Source: Pseudomonas kilonensis (GTDB taxonomy: Bacteria; Pseudomonadota; Gammaproteobacteria; Pseudomonadales; Pseudomonadaceae). Taken from it: a DNA stretch of 64,000 bases. The translations under genes and the position numbers were made by a program. The stretch covers positions 124,001 through 188,000 of the forward strand of contig NZ_LHVH01000017.1 in the NCBI RefSeq assembly GCF_001269885.1, written 5' to 3'. Of the stretch, positions 36,334-44,818 are shown piece by piece. Each line of letters opens with the position of its first letter. Positions within the stretch are counted from its first letter, which is position 1. The notes beneath the pieces were generated by a model, which searched no databases, was not told the DNA's origin, and worked only from the letters and a program-made list of their open reading frames with translations.

Positions 36334-36942
36334 ATGAATCCACGACTGAACCACCTTCGCAGCTTGCCGATGCTGGCCCTGATGCTGCTCACCACGGTGC
36401 TGGCCGGTTGCGGCATCAATAACATCCCGACCCTGGACGAACAGGCCAAGGCCGCCTGGGGCCAGGTGCAGAACCAGTACCAGCGCCGCGCCGACCTGAT
36501 TCCCAACCTGGTGGAAACCGTCAAGGGCTACGCCCAGCACGAACAGGACACCCTGACTGCCGTGATTGAGGCACGGGCCAAGGCGACGTCGATCCAGGTC
36601 GACGCCAACACCTTGAACAACCCGGAACAACTCAAGCAGTTCCAGCAGGCCCAGGACCAGTTGAGCGGCGCGTTGAGCCGGCTGATGGTGGTGGTCGAGC
36701 GTTATCCGGACCTCAAGGCCAACCAGAATTTCCTGGCGTTGCAATCGCAGCTCGAAGGCACCGAGAACCGCATCGCCGTGGCCCGTCGCGACTTCATCCT
36801 GGCGGTGCAGAAGTACAACACCGAAATCCGCACGTTCCCGGGGCGCCTGTGGCACAGCGTGATGTACAGCGACCTGCCGATCCGCGAAACCTTCGAGGCC
36901 ACCAGCCCCAATGCCGAAAAAGCCCCTGAAGTGAAGTTCTGA
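36334..36942 (+). CDS. lemA: LemA-family lipoprotein
   Basis: A 202-residue protein with an N-terminal signal/anchor ending in the lipobox VLAGC and the LemA helical core: NNIPTLDEQAKAAWGQVQNQYQRRADLIPNLVETVKGYA, then PDLKANQNFLALQSQLEGTENRI. LemA proteins are membrane-attached, with the helical bundle outside the cytoplasmic membrane. It begins a cassette with two TPM-domain genes, a common association. ATG 36334 is used; an in-frame start at 36307 is less likely. The name lemA here refers to the family, not to the gacS gene once called lemA. Confidence 0.85.
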   Translation: MNPRLNHLRSLPMLALMLLTTVLAGCGINNIPTLDEQAKAAWGQVQNQYQRRADLIPNLVETVKGYAQHEQDTLTAVIEARAKATSIQVDANTLNNPEQLKQFQQAQDQLSGALSRLMVVVERYPDLKANQNFLALQSQLEGTENRIAVARRDFILAVQKYNTEIRTFPGRLWHSVMYSDLPIRETFEATSPNAEKAPEVKF

Positions 36943-36950
36943 AAAAAAAC

Positions 36951-37069
36951 TGTGGGAGCGAGCCTGTGGGAGCAAAGCTTGCTCGCGATGAACGATAACG
37001 CGGTCATTAGAAAGACCGAGGTGCCTTCATCGCGAGCAAGCTCGGCTCCCACATCCGCTCGCTCCCACA
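36951..37069. repeat. REP cluster between lemA and the TPM gene
   Basis: Direct REP halves at 36951 and 36965 are answered by opposite halves at about 37032-37052 and 37059-37069, giving nested inverted pairs inside what looks like an operon. Confidence 0.85.
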
Positions 37070-37080
37070 CAGGAGTTCCA

Positions 37081-37839
37081 ATGCGCGTGTTGAAATTTGG
37101 CCTGGTGCTGTTGCTCTGGGTGTTTGCCATCACGGCCCAGGCCGAGCTGAAGTTTCCGGCATTGACCGGGCGGGTGGTGGACGCCGCGCAGATGCTCGAA
37201 CCGTCGGTGAGCGCGCAACTGGAAGCGCAGCTCAAGGCCCATGAACAGGCCACCGGCGAACAGGTAGTGGTGGTCACGCTGGCGGACCTGCAAGGCAGCA
37301 GCATCGAAGACTTCGGTTATCAACTGGGGCGCCACTGGGGCATCGGGCAGAAGGATAAAAACAACGGCGCACTGCTGATCGTCGCCCGGGATGACCGTAA
37401 ACTGCGCATCGAGGTGGGCTACGGCCTGGAGGATCGCCTGACCGACGCGCAGAGTTCGGTGATCATCAACCAGGTGATCACCCCGGCCTTCAAGACCGGC
37501 AACTTCAACAAAGGCATCAGCGACGGCGTCGCGGCGATGCTGGTGGTGCTGGGCGGCAGCCCGTTGGACGAGCCGGCGCCGGCGTACAGTGCGCACGGGC
37601 AGCAAGAACCGAGTGATTTCGTCGAGCGCCATCCCGGCCTATTCATCTTCCTGGTGATACTGTTTATTTTGACGATATTGGTCTGCCAGATGCTCGGTAT
37701 CCTGCCGACCGGAAGCGGTGGCTCCAGCCGTTCGGGCGGTTCCGGTGGAGGCTTCGGCGGAGGCGGCGGAGGCGGCGGCGGGGGCTTCAGTGGTGGCGGT
37801 GGCAGTTTCGGGGGCGGCGGTTCGTCGGGCGGCTGGTGA
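37081..37839 (+). CDS. TPM-domain protein with Gly-rich tail (YgcG-like)
   Basis: A 252-residue exported protein: signal peptide (LLLWVFAITAQA), TPM domain (about residues 22-150, GRVVDAAQMLEPSVSAQLEAQL, GQKDKNNGALLIVARDDRKLRIEVGYGLE), one transmembrane helix (about 187-208, FIFLVILFILTILVCQML) and a Gly/Ser-rich C-terminal tail ending in GGW. ATG 37081 has AGGAG upstream. TPM proteins are linked to photosystem repair in plants; the bacterial role is unclear. It lies in a lemA-tpm-tpm cassette. Confidence 0.87.
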   Translation: MRVLKFGLVLLLWVFAITAQAELKFPALTGRVVDAAQMLEPSVSAQLEAQLKAHEQATGEQVVVVTLADLQGSSIEDFGYQLGRHWGIGQKDKNNGALLIVARDDRKLRIEVGYGLEDRLTDAQSSVIINQVITPAFKTGNFNKGISDGVAAMLVVLGGSPLDEPAPAYSAHGQQEPSDFVERHPGLFIFLVILFILTILVCQMLGILPTGSGGSSRSGGSGGGFGGGGGGGGGGFSGGGGSFGGGGSSGGW

Positions 37840-37866
37840 TAATAATAATGAGCAGGCACTTTTAAC

Positions 37867-38484
37867 ATGGCATTACTGACTGAACACGAACAACGCAAGG
37901 TCGCCGAGGCCATCGCCCGGGTCGAGCGGCATACCGACGCTGAGCTGGTCACAGTGCTGGCCGCCCGCGCCGACGACTACGCCTATATCCCGCTGTTATG
38001 GGCCAGCCTGCTGGCCCTGGTGGTGCCCGGCGTGGTCCATTACCTCTCCGGTTGGCTGACGATGCACAGCCTGTTGCTGGTGCAGTGGGTCAGCTTCATT
38101 GTGCTGTGCCTGGTGTTTCGCATCCCCAGGATCACCACGCACCTGATCCCCCGTTCCGTGCGTCACTGGCGGGCCTCCAACCTGGCGCGCCGGCAATTCC
38201 TCGAGCAGAACCTGCACCACACCGTGGGCAGCACGGGGATGCTGATCTTTGTCTGCGAGGCTGAGCGGTACGTGGAAATCCTGGTGGACGAAGGCATTTC
38301 CAAGCGCCTGGACAACAAATGCTGGGATGCCATCGTCGCAGCGTTCACCCAGCAGGTTCGCCAGGGGCAGACCTTGCAGGGTTTCGTGACCTGCATCGAA
38401 GCTTGCGGCGAATTGCTCAAGGAGCACGTGCCGGTGACCCAGGAGCGCAATGAACTACCGAATCGGTTGGTGGTGCTGGGCTGA
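37867..38484 (+). CDS. TPM-domain membrane protein
   Basis: A 205-residue protein with a split TPM-like domain. The N-terminus (LLTEHEQRKVAEAIARVERHTDAELVTVLA) is followed by two transmembrane helices (about residues 40-85) and then the rest of the domain (VGSTGMLIFVCEAERYVEILVDEGISKRLD). It follows the first TPM gene by 27 bases, so the two probably act in the same membrane-associated complex with LemA. Confidence 0.82.
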   Translation: MALLTEHEQRKVAEAIARVERHTDAELVTVLAARADDYAYIPLLWASLLALVVPGVVHYLSGWLTMHSLLLVQWVSFIVLCLVFRIPRITTHLIPRSVRHWRASNLARRQFLEQNLHHTVGSTGMLIFVCEAERYVEILVDEGISKRLDNKCWDAIVAAFTQQVRQGQTLQGFVTCIEACGELLKEHVPVTQERNELPNRLVVLG

Positions 38485-38520
38485 AAACTTCCTGCCAGCA
38501 CAAGCCTGTGGGAACAAAGC

Positions 38521-38612
38521 CTGTGGGAGCAAAGCTTGCTCGCGATGAACGATAACGCGGTGAGCCTGCACTATCGCGGCGTATTCATCGCGGGCAAGCC
38601 TTGCTCCCACAG
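38521..38612. repeat. REPIN (inverted REP pair)
   Basis: CTGTGGGAGCAAAGCTTGCT is paired with GCGGGCAAGCCTTGCTCCCA; an additional partial unit CCTGTGGGAACAAAGC precedes it at 38506. The spacer shares the words CGATGAACGATAACGCGGT with the REP clusters at 36951 and 41211, pointing to a common source. Confidence 0.87.
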
Positions 38613-38712
38613 AGGCTACTGCTCGCCACACCAACTTTTCCGTGCCCTCGCTGCCCATCCCCCCTAAAATACCCGCCATTCCCGATTCGCCCCGCCCCGA
38701 GGCCGCTTGTCC

Positions 38713-39930
38713 ATGTCTGCCACCGCAACGCCCGTCCGTCCCGCGCCGGATCACCACGCCCAGTTCATCGAGCTGCTGCGCACCAGCCTTGAACAAAACG
38801 CTTTCATCAAACTGGTGCTGGCCAAGTACGTGGGTGACGAAGCGGACCTCCAGCGGCTGATCATCAAGCAGCTGACGGTCAAGGACCAGCCGTGCCTGTC
38901 CTTCGTCTACCGCTACAAGACCCGCGACATCACCAAGAATTTCCCGCTGGCCGAAGGGGTGGAAACCATTGCTGCGCTGTTGCCGGCATCGTTCAAGAAC
39001 GCGCATTTGCTGGCGGTCACCGACGAGGCGCAGTTGGAGTACAGCAAGAAGGGCAAGAGCTCGCTGTTCAAGAGCAAGCCCCAGCAACTGCGGGAAGTGC
39101 CGTCTGCCGAGCACAATCGCGAGAAAAATCGCTTCCTCGACCTGAGCCGGCCATTTTTGGCCGACCTGGGCGTGACCAACCACAAGCACGAGCTGATTCC
39201 GGCGATGTCGCGCAAGTGGAAGCAGATCAACAAGTTCATCGAGGTCTTCAGTCATGCGCTGACGTCTTCGCCGCTGGCCCTGGACAAACCGGTGCGGGTC
39301 TCGGATTTCGGTTCGGGCAAAGGCTACCTGACGTTCGCCATCCACGATTACCTGCGCAACACCTTGCAGGCCGAAGGCGTGGTGACCGGTGTCGAGCTGC
39401 GCGAAGACATGGTCAAGCTGTGCAACGAAGCCGCCGCGCGCCTGGAACACCCGGGCCTGAGCTTCCAGCACGGTGACGTGCGCAGCGTGGCGCCGAGCGC
39501 GGTGGACGTGATGATCGCCTTGCACGCCTGCGACATCGCCACCGACTACGCAATCCACATGGGCATTCGCTCGGGCGCCTCGATCATCATGTGCTCGCCG
39601 TGCTGCCACAAGCAGATCCGCTTGCAGATCCAGAGCCCGGCCTTGCTCAAGCCGATGCTGCAATACGGCCTGCACCTGGGTCAGCAGGCGGAAATGGTCA
39701 CCGACAGTTTGCGGGCGCTGTTCCTGGAAGCCTGCGGCTACGAGACCAAGGTCTTCGAGTTCATCTCCCTGGACCACACCAACAAGAACAAGATGATCCT
39801 GGCCGTCAAACGCGCCGAACCGGTGGACCCCACCGAGCTGCTGGCCAAGATCCAGGAACTCAAGGCGTTCTACCACATCACCGAGCACTGCCTTGAAACG
39901 CTGCTGCGGGCCGATGGTTACCTCGCCTGA
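38713..39930 (+). CDS. Class I SAM-dependent methyltransferase (Methyltransf_32-like)
   Basis: A 405-residue cytoplasmic protein. The SAM-binding motif I is VSDFGSGKGYLTFAIHDYL (near residue 197), motif II is VTGVELREDMV, and DVMIALHACDIATDYAI follows. The CSPCCHKQIR motif (near 297) is typical of the METTL25/GSTCD-like methyltransferase group. The N-terminal 180 residues form a separate domain with KDQPCLSFVYRYKTRDITKNFPL. The start ATG 38713 is preferred to an in-frame TTG two codons upstream. The substrate is not known to me. Confidence 0.82.
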   Translation: MSATATPVRPAPDHHAQFIELLRTSLEQNAFIKLVLAKYVGDEADLQRLIIKQLTVKDQPCLSFVYRYKTRDITKNFPLAEGVETIAALLPASFKNAHLLAVTDEAQLEYSKKGKSSLFKSKPQQLREVPSAEHNREKNRFLDLSRPFLADLGVTNHKHELIPAMSRKWKQINKFIEVFSHALTSSPLALDKPVRVSDFGSGKGYLTFAIHDYLRNTLQAEGVVTGVELREDMVKLCNEAAARLEHPGLSFQHGDVRSVAPSAVDVMIALHACDIATDYAIHMGIRSGASIIMCSPCCHKQIRLQIQSPALLKPMLQYGLHLGQQAEMVTDSLRALFLEACGYETKVFEFISLDHTNKNKMILAVKRAEPVDPTELLAKIQELKAFYHITEHCLETLLRADGYLA

Positions 39931-39947
39931 AGCTGGTGCCCCAAATA

Positions 39948-40055
39948 CTGTGGGAGCAAAGCTTGCTCGCGATAAGGGCGACACGGTTTAACTGCTAGAG
40001 CCGCGTCATCGTTCATCGCGAGCAAGCTTTGCTCCCACAGGACTCGCTCCCACAA
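39948..40055. repeat. REPIN with extra terminal half
   Basis: CTGTGGGAGCAAAGCTTGCT is paired with CGCGAGCAAGCTTTGCTCCC, and a duplicated short end GACTCGCTCCCACAAG follows at 40041-40055. Confidence 0.86.
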
Positions 40056-40166
40056 GGGGACTGAGGTGCAGCCCGTCAGGTAATCAGCGCTTATCCCTCA
40101 TCTACCGACGTAGCGGACTACCTTTAATGCGTTAACCACCCACGCATCCCCAAAGGAGCCCACCCC

Positions 40167-40748
40167 ATGCCCGTCAAGAAAATCCTCATGCTGGTCGGCG
40201 ATTACGTCGAAGATTATGAAGTCATGGTGCCGTTCCAGGCCCTGCAGATGGTCGGCCACACCGTACACGCCGTGTGTCCGGACAAAACCGCCGGACAGAC
40301 GGTGCGCACGGCGATCCACGATTTCGAAGGCGACCAGACCTACAGTGAAAAACCGGGGCATTTGTTTGCCCTCAACCATGACTTCGCCAACGTCCAGGCC
40401 GCCGACTACGACGCGCTGTTGGTGCCGGGTGGGCGAGCGCCGGAATACCTGCGCCTGAATGAAACCGTCCTGCAACTGGTGCGCGATTTCGATCTGGCGG
40501 GCAAGCCGATTGCCGCGGTGTGCCACGGTGCGCAATTGCTGGCGGCGGCGGGCATCCTCGAAGGGCGCGAATGCAGCGCCTACCCGGCCTGTGCTCCGGA
40601 AGTCCGGCTGGCGGGCGGGACCTATATCGACATTCCCGTGACCCAGGGCCATGTCCAGGGCAATCTCGCGACCGCACCGGCCTGGCCTGCGCATCCGAAC
40701 TGGCTGGCGGGATTCCTGACGCTGCTGGGCACGGCCATCACTTTGTAA
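40167..40748 (+). CDS. DJ-1/PfpI family protein
   Basis: A 193-residue protein of the class-I glutamine amidotransferase-like fold, related to PfpI protease, DJ-1 and YajL glyoxalase/deglycase proteins. The nucleophile elbow AAVCHGAQ places the reactive Cys near residue 118, with [13 protein letters not shown] upstream and a Glu near the start (VEDYEVMVP). ATG 40167 follows AAAGGAGCCC. Activity could be deglycation of damaged amines or a peptidase; sequence alone does not decide. Confidence 0.85.
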   Translation: MPVKKILMLVGDYVEDYEVMVPFQALQMVGHTVHAVCPDKTAGQTVRTAIHDFEGDQTYSEKPGHLFALNHDFANVQAADYDALLVPGGRAPEYLRLNETVLQLVRDFDLAGKPIAAVCHGAQLLAAAGILEGRECSAYPACAPEVRLAGGTYIDIPVTQGHVQGNLATAPAWPAHPNWLAGFLTLLGTAITL

Positions 40749-40829
40749 TAACGCCGCACAGCGGACTGGCAAGGCAAGCGCAGCGGGTCTTTACTCTCGG
40801 GGCATGTCTTCATTACCAGGAGAGAAATC

Positions 40830-41174
40830 ATGTCCGGATGGTACGAAATCAGCAAAAGCAGCAGCGGCCAGTTTCGGTTTGTGCTCAAGGCGGCCAACGC
40901 CGAGACAATCTTGACCAGTGAGCTGTACACCACCCGCAGCGGTGCCGACGGTGGCATTGCTTCGGTGCAGAAAAACAGTCCGTTGGCCGAGCGCTATGAA
41001 CTCAAGAACACCAAGGACGGCCATCCGTATTTCAATCTCAAGGCGGCCAACCATGAAGTGATTGGCAGCAGTGAGGCTTATTCATCGGACGCGGCCCGGG
41101 ACAAAGGCATCGCCAGCGTCAAGGCCAACGGACCGACGACGGTCATCAAGGACAAGACGGTGGCTGCGCTCTGA
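40830..41174 (+). CDS. YegP-family (DUF1508) protein
   Basis: A 114-residue protein made of two copies of the DUF1508 beta motif: MSGWYEISKSSSGQFRFVLKAANAE followed by SELYTTRSGADGGIASVQKN, then YELKNTKDGHPYFNLKAANHE followed by SEAYSSDAARDKGIASVKAN. The start has AGGAGAG upstream. The function of YegP is unknown; the repeats are internally about 45% alike by eye. Confidence 0.87.
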   Translation: MSGWYEISKSSSGQFRFVLKAANAETILTSELYTTRSGADGGIASVQKNSPLAERYELKNTKDGHPYFNLKAANHEVIGSSEAYSSDAARDKGIASVKANGPTTVIKDKTVAAL

Positions 41175-41210
41175 CAGGACGATAATAAGGAGAACTGTGG
41201 CGAGGGGATC

Positions 41211-41300
41211 TGTGGGAGCAAGGCTTGCCCGCGATGCAGGCGCTGCGATTGTGCAGGCTCACCGCGTTATCGTTCATCGCGAGCAAGCTTTGCTCCCACA
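41211..41300. repeat. REPIN (inverted REP pair)
   Basis: TGTGGGAGCAAGGCTTGCCC is paired with GCGAGCAAGCTTTGCTCCCA. The spacer has CACCGCGTTATCGTTCATCG, the complement of the spacer at 38540. It lies between convergent yegP-like and DUF4917 genes. Confidence 0.87.
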
Positions 41301-41336
41301 AATGAATCCCCCTGGTCATGCGTGTTTACCCTGCCT

Positions 41337-42356
41337 TTAAACCTCCACCGGCACCGACAATTTCGGATCGCCCAGCGGATGGCTCTTCGCATCGAAGAAG
41401 CGCAACTGCACCTCCAGCCCCTGGAACACCTTGGCGTAATGCCGCTTCTGATGCTGGATGAATGCCTGGCTACGGGGATAGATCGAAATCGCCACGGTTT
41501 TCGGTGCGGCCAGGCGCAGGGCTTGCACGATGTGGTTGTCCTGCTCGCCCAGGGCATGGCCGAACAGGCACAGGTTGTCGCCATGCTGCAGCAACTGGTC
41601 GTAGCAGAACGACAGGTAATCGCTGCTGCGGATGGTCTTGAGCTTGTCCTGGCTCGGGCCTTCATTGACGAACAGCGGCACATCGTCGAGGGTCTTGATC
41701 GTGTTGTTGATGGCGAAACTGCCCAGCAAGGTGCCTTCGGTGGACGTGAGCTTGCGCGCCGTGCCGTCCTGGTTGCGCACTAGGTGCAGGCCGCCGTGCA
41801 GGTACAACAGGCGTGGTTTGTCGGTGGTCGCCTGGCTCAGGTCGAAACTGTGGTCGTCGCCGAAGAACAGGTCGCTGATGCTCTCGGGCGCCTGCTGGAT
41901 CGCCCAGTAGTTGAGCAGGTCGTAGTTGGTGGTGAACACCGTGCGGTAGCGGCCCAGCTCCTGGTTGAGCGTCGCCAGGGTCGACGGTTGCACCAGGCGC
42001 CATGGGATGTGCACCGCATGCACGGTGTTGATCAGCGCTTCCTTGATCGCGTAATAGCGATTGCGCGGCGCGGCGGAGCTGACGGCCAGGGCCTTGTTGA
42101 CGCGACTGGTGGTTTTCAGCGCAGTGAGCACCTGTTCGAAACTGCGCGTCTGCATCGCGTCGAACACGCTCAGCTCCGACGGGCTCAGGGGTTTTTCCTC
42201 GACGGTGCGGGCATTTTCGAACAGCGAGTCATAGCCGAAATCATCCCACACCGCGCGGCTGGCGCCGTTGCCCACCAGCAGGCCGTTGAAGGCGGTGTCG
42301 GCGCGCAGGGCCTCCCAGTCTTCGAGCCGGGTGTCGTATTCCTGGAAATCGGTCAT
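41337..42356 (-). CDS. SIR2-like DUF4917 protein
   Basis: A 339-residue soluble protein with the hallmarks of a SIR2-like fold: LLVGNGASRAVWDDFGYDSLFE (near residue 26), VFTTNYDLLNYWA (near 142), LLYLHGGLHLV (near 184) and CLFGHALGEQDNHIV (near 272). The layout matches DUF4917. SIR2-like proteins bind NAD and in several defence systems cleave it when triggered. Here there is no partner gene next door; it is flanked by a REPIN and a divergent alcohol dehydrogenase. ATG 42356 (MTDFQEYD) is preferred over an in-frame start at 42383. Defence, toxin or metabolic functions all remain possible. Confidence 0.7.
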   Translation of the reverse strand: MTDFQEYDTRLEDWEALRADTAFNGLLVGNGASRAVWDDFGYDSLFENARTVEEKPLSPSELSVFDAMQTRSFEQVLTALKTTSRVNKALAVSSAAPRNRYYAIKEALINTVHAVHIPWRLVQPSTLATLNQELGRYRTVFTTNYDLLNYWAIQQAPESISDLFFGDDHSFDLSQATTDKPRLLYLHGGLHLVRNQDGTARKLTSTEGTLLGSFAINNTIKTLDDVPLFVNEGPSQDKLKTIRSSDYLSFCYDQLLQHGDNLCLFGHALGEQDNHIVQALRLAAPKTVAISIYPRSQAFIQHQKRHYAKVFQGLEVQLRFFDAKSHPLGDPKLSVPVEV

Positions 42357-42496
42357 CGCAAGGATCATCTCAAAACGTGGCAAAGGCAGGGCGCGACTTT
42401 ATCACGACCCAGTCTTGAGCCAGATCAAGATGCGTCATGACTAGTCGGTCATTCTGTAGGCCCTGCCGATCCGGCCTCAACCAGGAGCGTGACCCC

Positions 42497-43645
42497 ATGA
42501 GCAGCACTTTTTTTATTCCCGCCGTGAACATCATGGGGCTGGGCTGCCTCGATGAAGCGATGATCGCTATCCGCAACTACGGCTTTCGCAAAGCCCTGAT
42601 CGTCACCGACGCGGGGCTGGCCAAGGCCGGCGTCGCCACCAAGGTGGCCGAGTTGTTGGCGATACAGGACATCGACTCGGTGATTTTCGACGGCGCCAAG
42701 CCCAATCCAAGCATCGCCAATGTCGAGCTCGGGTTGGGGCTGCTGAAGGAGAGTCAGTGTGATTTCGTCGTGTCGCTGGGCGGTGGTTCGCCCCACGACT
42801 GCGCCAAGGGCATCGCCCTGTGCGCCACCAACGGTGGGCAGATTCGTGACTATGAAGGCGTCGACCGTTCGAGCAAGCCGCAGTTGCCGCTGATCGCCAT
42901 CAACACCACGGCGGGCACCGCCAGCGAAATGACCCGTTTTTGCATCATCACCGACGAGACACGCCACGTGAAAATGGCGATTGTCGATCGCAACGTGACA
43001 CCATTGATGTCGGTGAACGACCCGGCGCTGATGGTGGCGATGCCCAAGGGCCTGACGGCCGCCACCGGCATGGATGCACTGACTCACGCGATCGAGGCTT
43101 ATGTCTCCACCGCCGCCAACCCCATCACCGATGCCTGCGCCCTGAAGGCCATCACCCTGATCAGTAACAACCTGCGCCTGGCCGTGCGTGACGGCAATGA
43201 CCTGACCGCGCGGGAGAACATGGCCTACGCGCAGTTTCTCGCGGGGATGGCATTCAACAATGCATCGTTAGGCTTCGTGCACGCGATGGCGCATCAGTTG
43301 GGTGGCTTCTACGACCTGCCTCATGGTGTGTGCAACGCGGTGCTGTTGCCTCATGTGCAGAGCTTCAACGCTTCGGTGTGCGCCGTTCGCCTGACCGACG
43401 TGGCCCATGCCATGGGCACCGATACACGCGGCTTCAGCCCGGAAGAGGGCGCTCGGGACGCCCTTGCGGCGATCCGCAAACTGGCCCTTGACGTGGACAT
43501 TCCGGCCGGTTTGCGTGACCTGGGCGTACGCCTCAACGACGTACCGGTGCTGGCTGCCAACGCCTTGAAAGACGCCTGCGGCCTGACCAACCCACGGGCG
43601 GCGGACCAGCGGCAGATCGAAGAGATTTTCCGCAGCGCGTTCTAA
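42497..43645 (+). CDS. yiaY: Iron-containing alcohol dehydrogenase (YiaY-like)
   Basis: An NAD-dependent group III alcohol dehydrogenase of 382 residues. The nucleotide-binding [13 protein letters not shown] motif is near residue 97, and iron ligands are supplied by NDPALM (Asp), [14 protein letters not shown] and [19 protein letters not shown] (His residues near 263-277). ATG 42497 has CAGGAG upstream. The sequence is close to YiaY/ErcA-type enzymes; ErcA of P. aeruginosa helps regulate ethanol oxidation, but no such context is visible here. The TAA stop overlaps the opposite-strand MFS stop. Confidence 0.87.
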   Translation: MSSTFFIPAVNIMGLGCLDEAMIAIRNYGFRKALIVTDAGLAKAGVATKVAELLAIQDIDSVIFDGAKPNPSIANVELGLGLLKESQCDFVVSLGGGSPHDCAKGIALCATNGGQIRDYEGVDRSSKPQLPLIAINTTAGTASEMTRFCIITDETRHVKMAIVDRNVTPLMSVNDPALMVAMPKGLTAATGMDALTHAIEAYVSTAANPITDACALKAITLISNNLRLAVRDGNDLTARENMAYAQFLAGMAFNNASLGFVHAMAHQLGGFYDLPHGVCNAVLLPHVQSFNASVCAVRLTDVAHAMGTDTRGFSPEEGARDALAAIRKLALDVDIPAGLRDLGVRLNDVPVLAANALKDACGLTNPRAADQRQIEEIFRSAF

Positions 43646-44805
43646 GCGACCCGGGGCGGCATGAACCTCACACAGAGCATCGCCGCCGTCCCCAACACCG
43701 CGCACAACGCCGCCAGCGGCCAGGCCTGTTGACTCAACAACAGGCTGGCCATGGCGCCGATCACCGAGGCCATCAGTTGGTGCAGGAACCCACTCAATGC
43801 CATGGCATAAGCGCCGGCCACCGGTGAGCCTTCGTTGGCCAGGGACAAGCTGATGGGGTAGTTCAACGACTGGCCGAACACCGCAAAGCAATACGGCAAC
43901 CAGAAAAGCAGCGCGATGCTGCTCAGGGTGAGGCTGCCTGCCAGCATGGTCGTGCTCCCGCCCAACACCAGCGCGATGCCCCAGCCCATCATTCGCCGTT
44001 GACCAGTACGCAGTACAAAAGCGTTCACCACCAGCGCCCCAAGCAAGTACGCGGCACTGACCGGCCAGCCCAGCAGGCCGTATTCAATGGGCGACCAGTG
44101 GAAGCTCTCCTGCAGGATCAGCGGCGCGGCGGTGTTGAAGGCGACGATCACGCCGTAACCCAGTCCACCGGCCAAGGCCGGCAGCAGGAACGCGCGTTGC
44201 CGGAGAATGTGCCCGTAGATGCCCCATGCCGATTGCCCGTTGCCGGCTTGCACCAGCACCGGGAACCTGGCCCGGGACACCGCCGCTGCCATGGCCAGGC
44301 TGACGGCGCCCAAACCGTAGAAAATCGCCTCCCAGCCAAAAGCGGCCTGGATCAGCGAACCCAGGTACTGGCCGATACCGAGGGCAATCACAAAGGCGAT
44401 CGATATCCATGACAGCGCCTTGGCCAACAGGTCGCCGCTGAAACTGTCCCGAATCAAGACCCGCGCCATCACCGAGATACCGCTGGCGCCGATGCCCTGG
44501 ATCAACCTGAGCGTCAGGAACGCCTCCACGGTTGTGCCCAGCGGCAGGGCCAGGTTGCCCAAACCGTACAACCCCAAGGCCGCCAGCAAGATCGGCTTGC
44601 GCCCCAGCCGCTGGCTCAGGCTGCCCCACAGCAACATGGGCAGCGCCATGCCGATCAGGTACACCGACAAGCCCCAGGAAACCCGGGACGCATCGGCGCC
44701 CAGGTCCCGGGCGATATCGGGCAGGGCCGGCAAGTAGATGCTCATGCCCAGTTGGGCCAGGAAAACGGTGGTGCAGGTGACGATCAGGGTTGTACGGGTC
44801 TTCAT
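43642..44805 (-). CDS. MFS exporter linked to the oxoamine synthase
   Basis: A 387-residue, 12-helix major facilitator of the DHA1 group (Bcr/CflA-like): [20 protein letters not shown] in helix 1, [22 protein letters not shown] in loop 2-3 and [22 protein letters not shown] in helix 4. ATG 44805 has ACAGGACG upstream; an in-frame GTG at 44835 would overlap the upstream gene. It starts 13 bases after the oxoamine synthase stop, so it probably exports that enzyme's product or protects the cell from it. It ends tail to tail with yiaY, sharing the bases CTAA. Confidence 0.85.
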   Translation of the reverse strand: MKTRTTLIVTCTTVFLAQLGMSIYLPALPDIARDLGADASRVSWGLSVYLIGMALPMLLWGSLSQRLGRKPILLAALGLYGLGNLALPLGTTVEAFLTLRLIQGIGASGISVMARVLIRDSFSGDLLAKALSWISIAFVIALGIGQYLGSLIQAAFGWEAIFYGLGAVSLAMAAAVSRARFPVLVQAGNGQSAWGIYGHILRQRAFLLPALAGGLGYGVIVAFNTAAPLILQESFHWSPIEYGLLGWPVSAAYLLGALVVNAFVLRTGQRRMMGWGIALVLGGSTTMLAGSLTLSSIALLFWLPYCFAVFGQSLNYPISLSLANEGSPVAGAYAMALSGFLHQLMASVIGAMASLLLSQQAWPLAALCAVLGTAAMLCVRFMPPRVA

Positions 44806-44818
44806 CGAGCGTCCTGTC

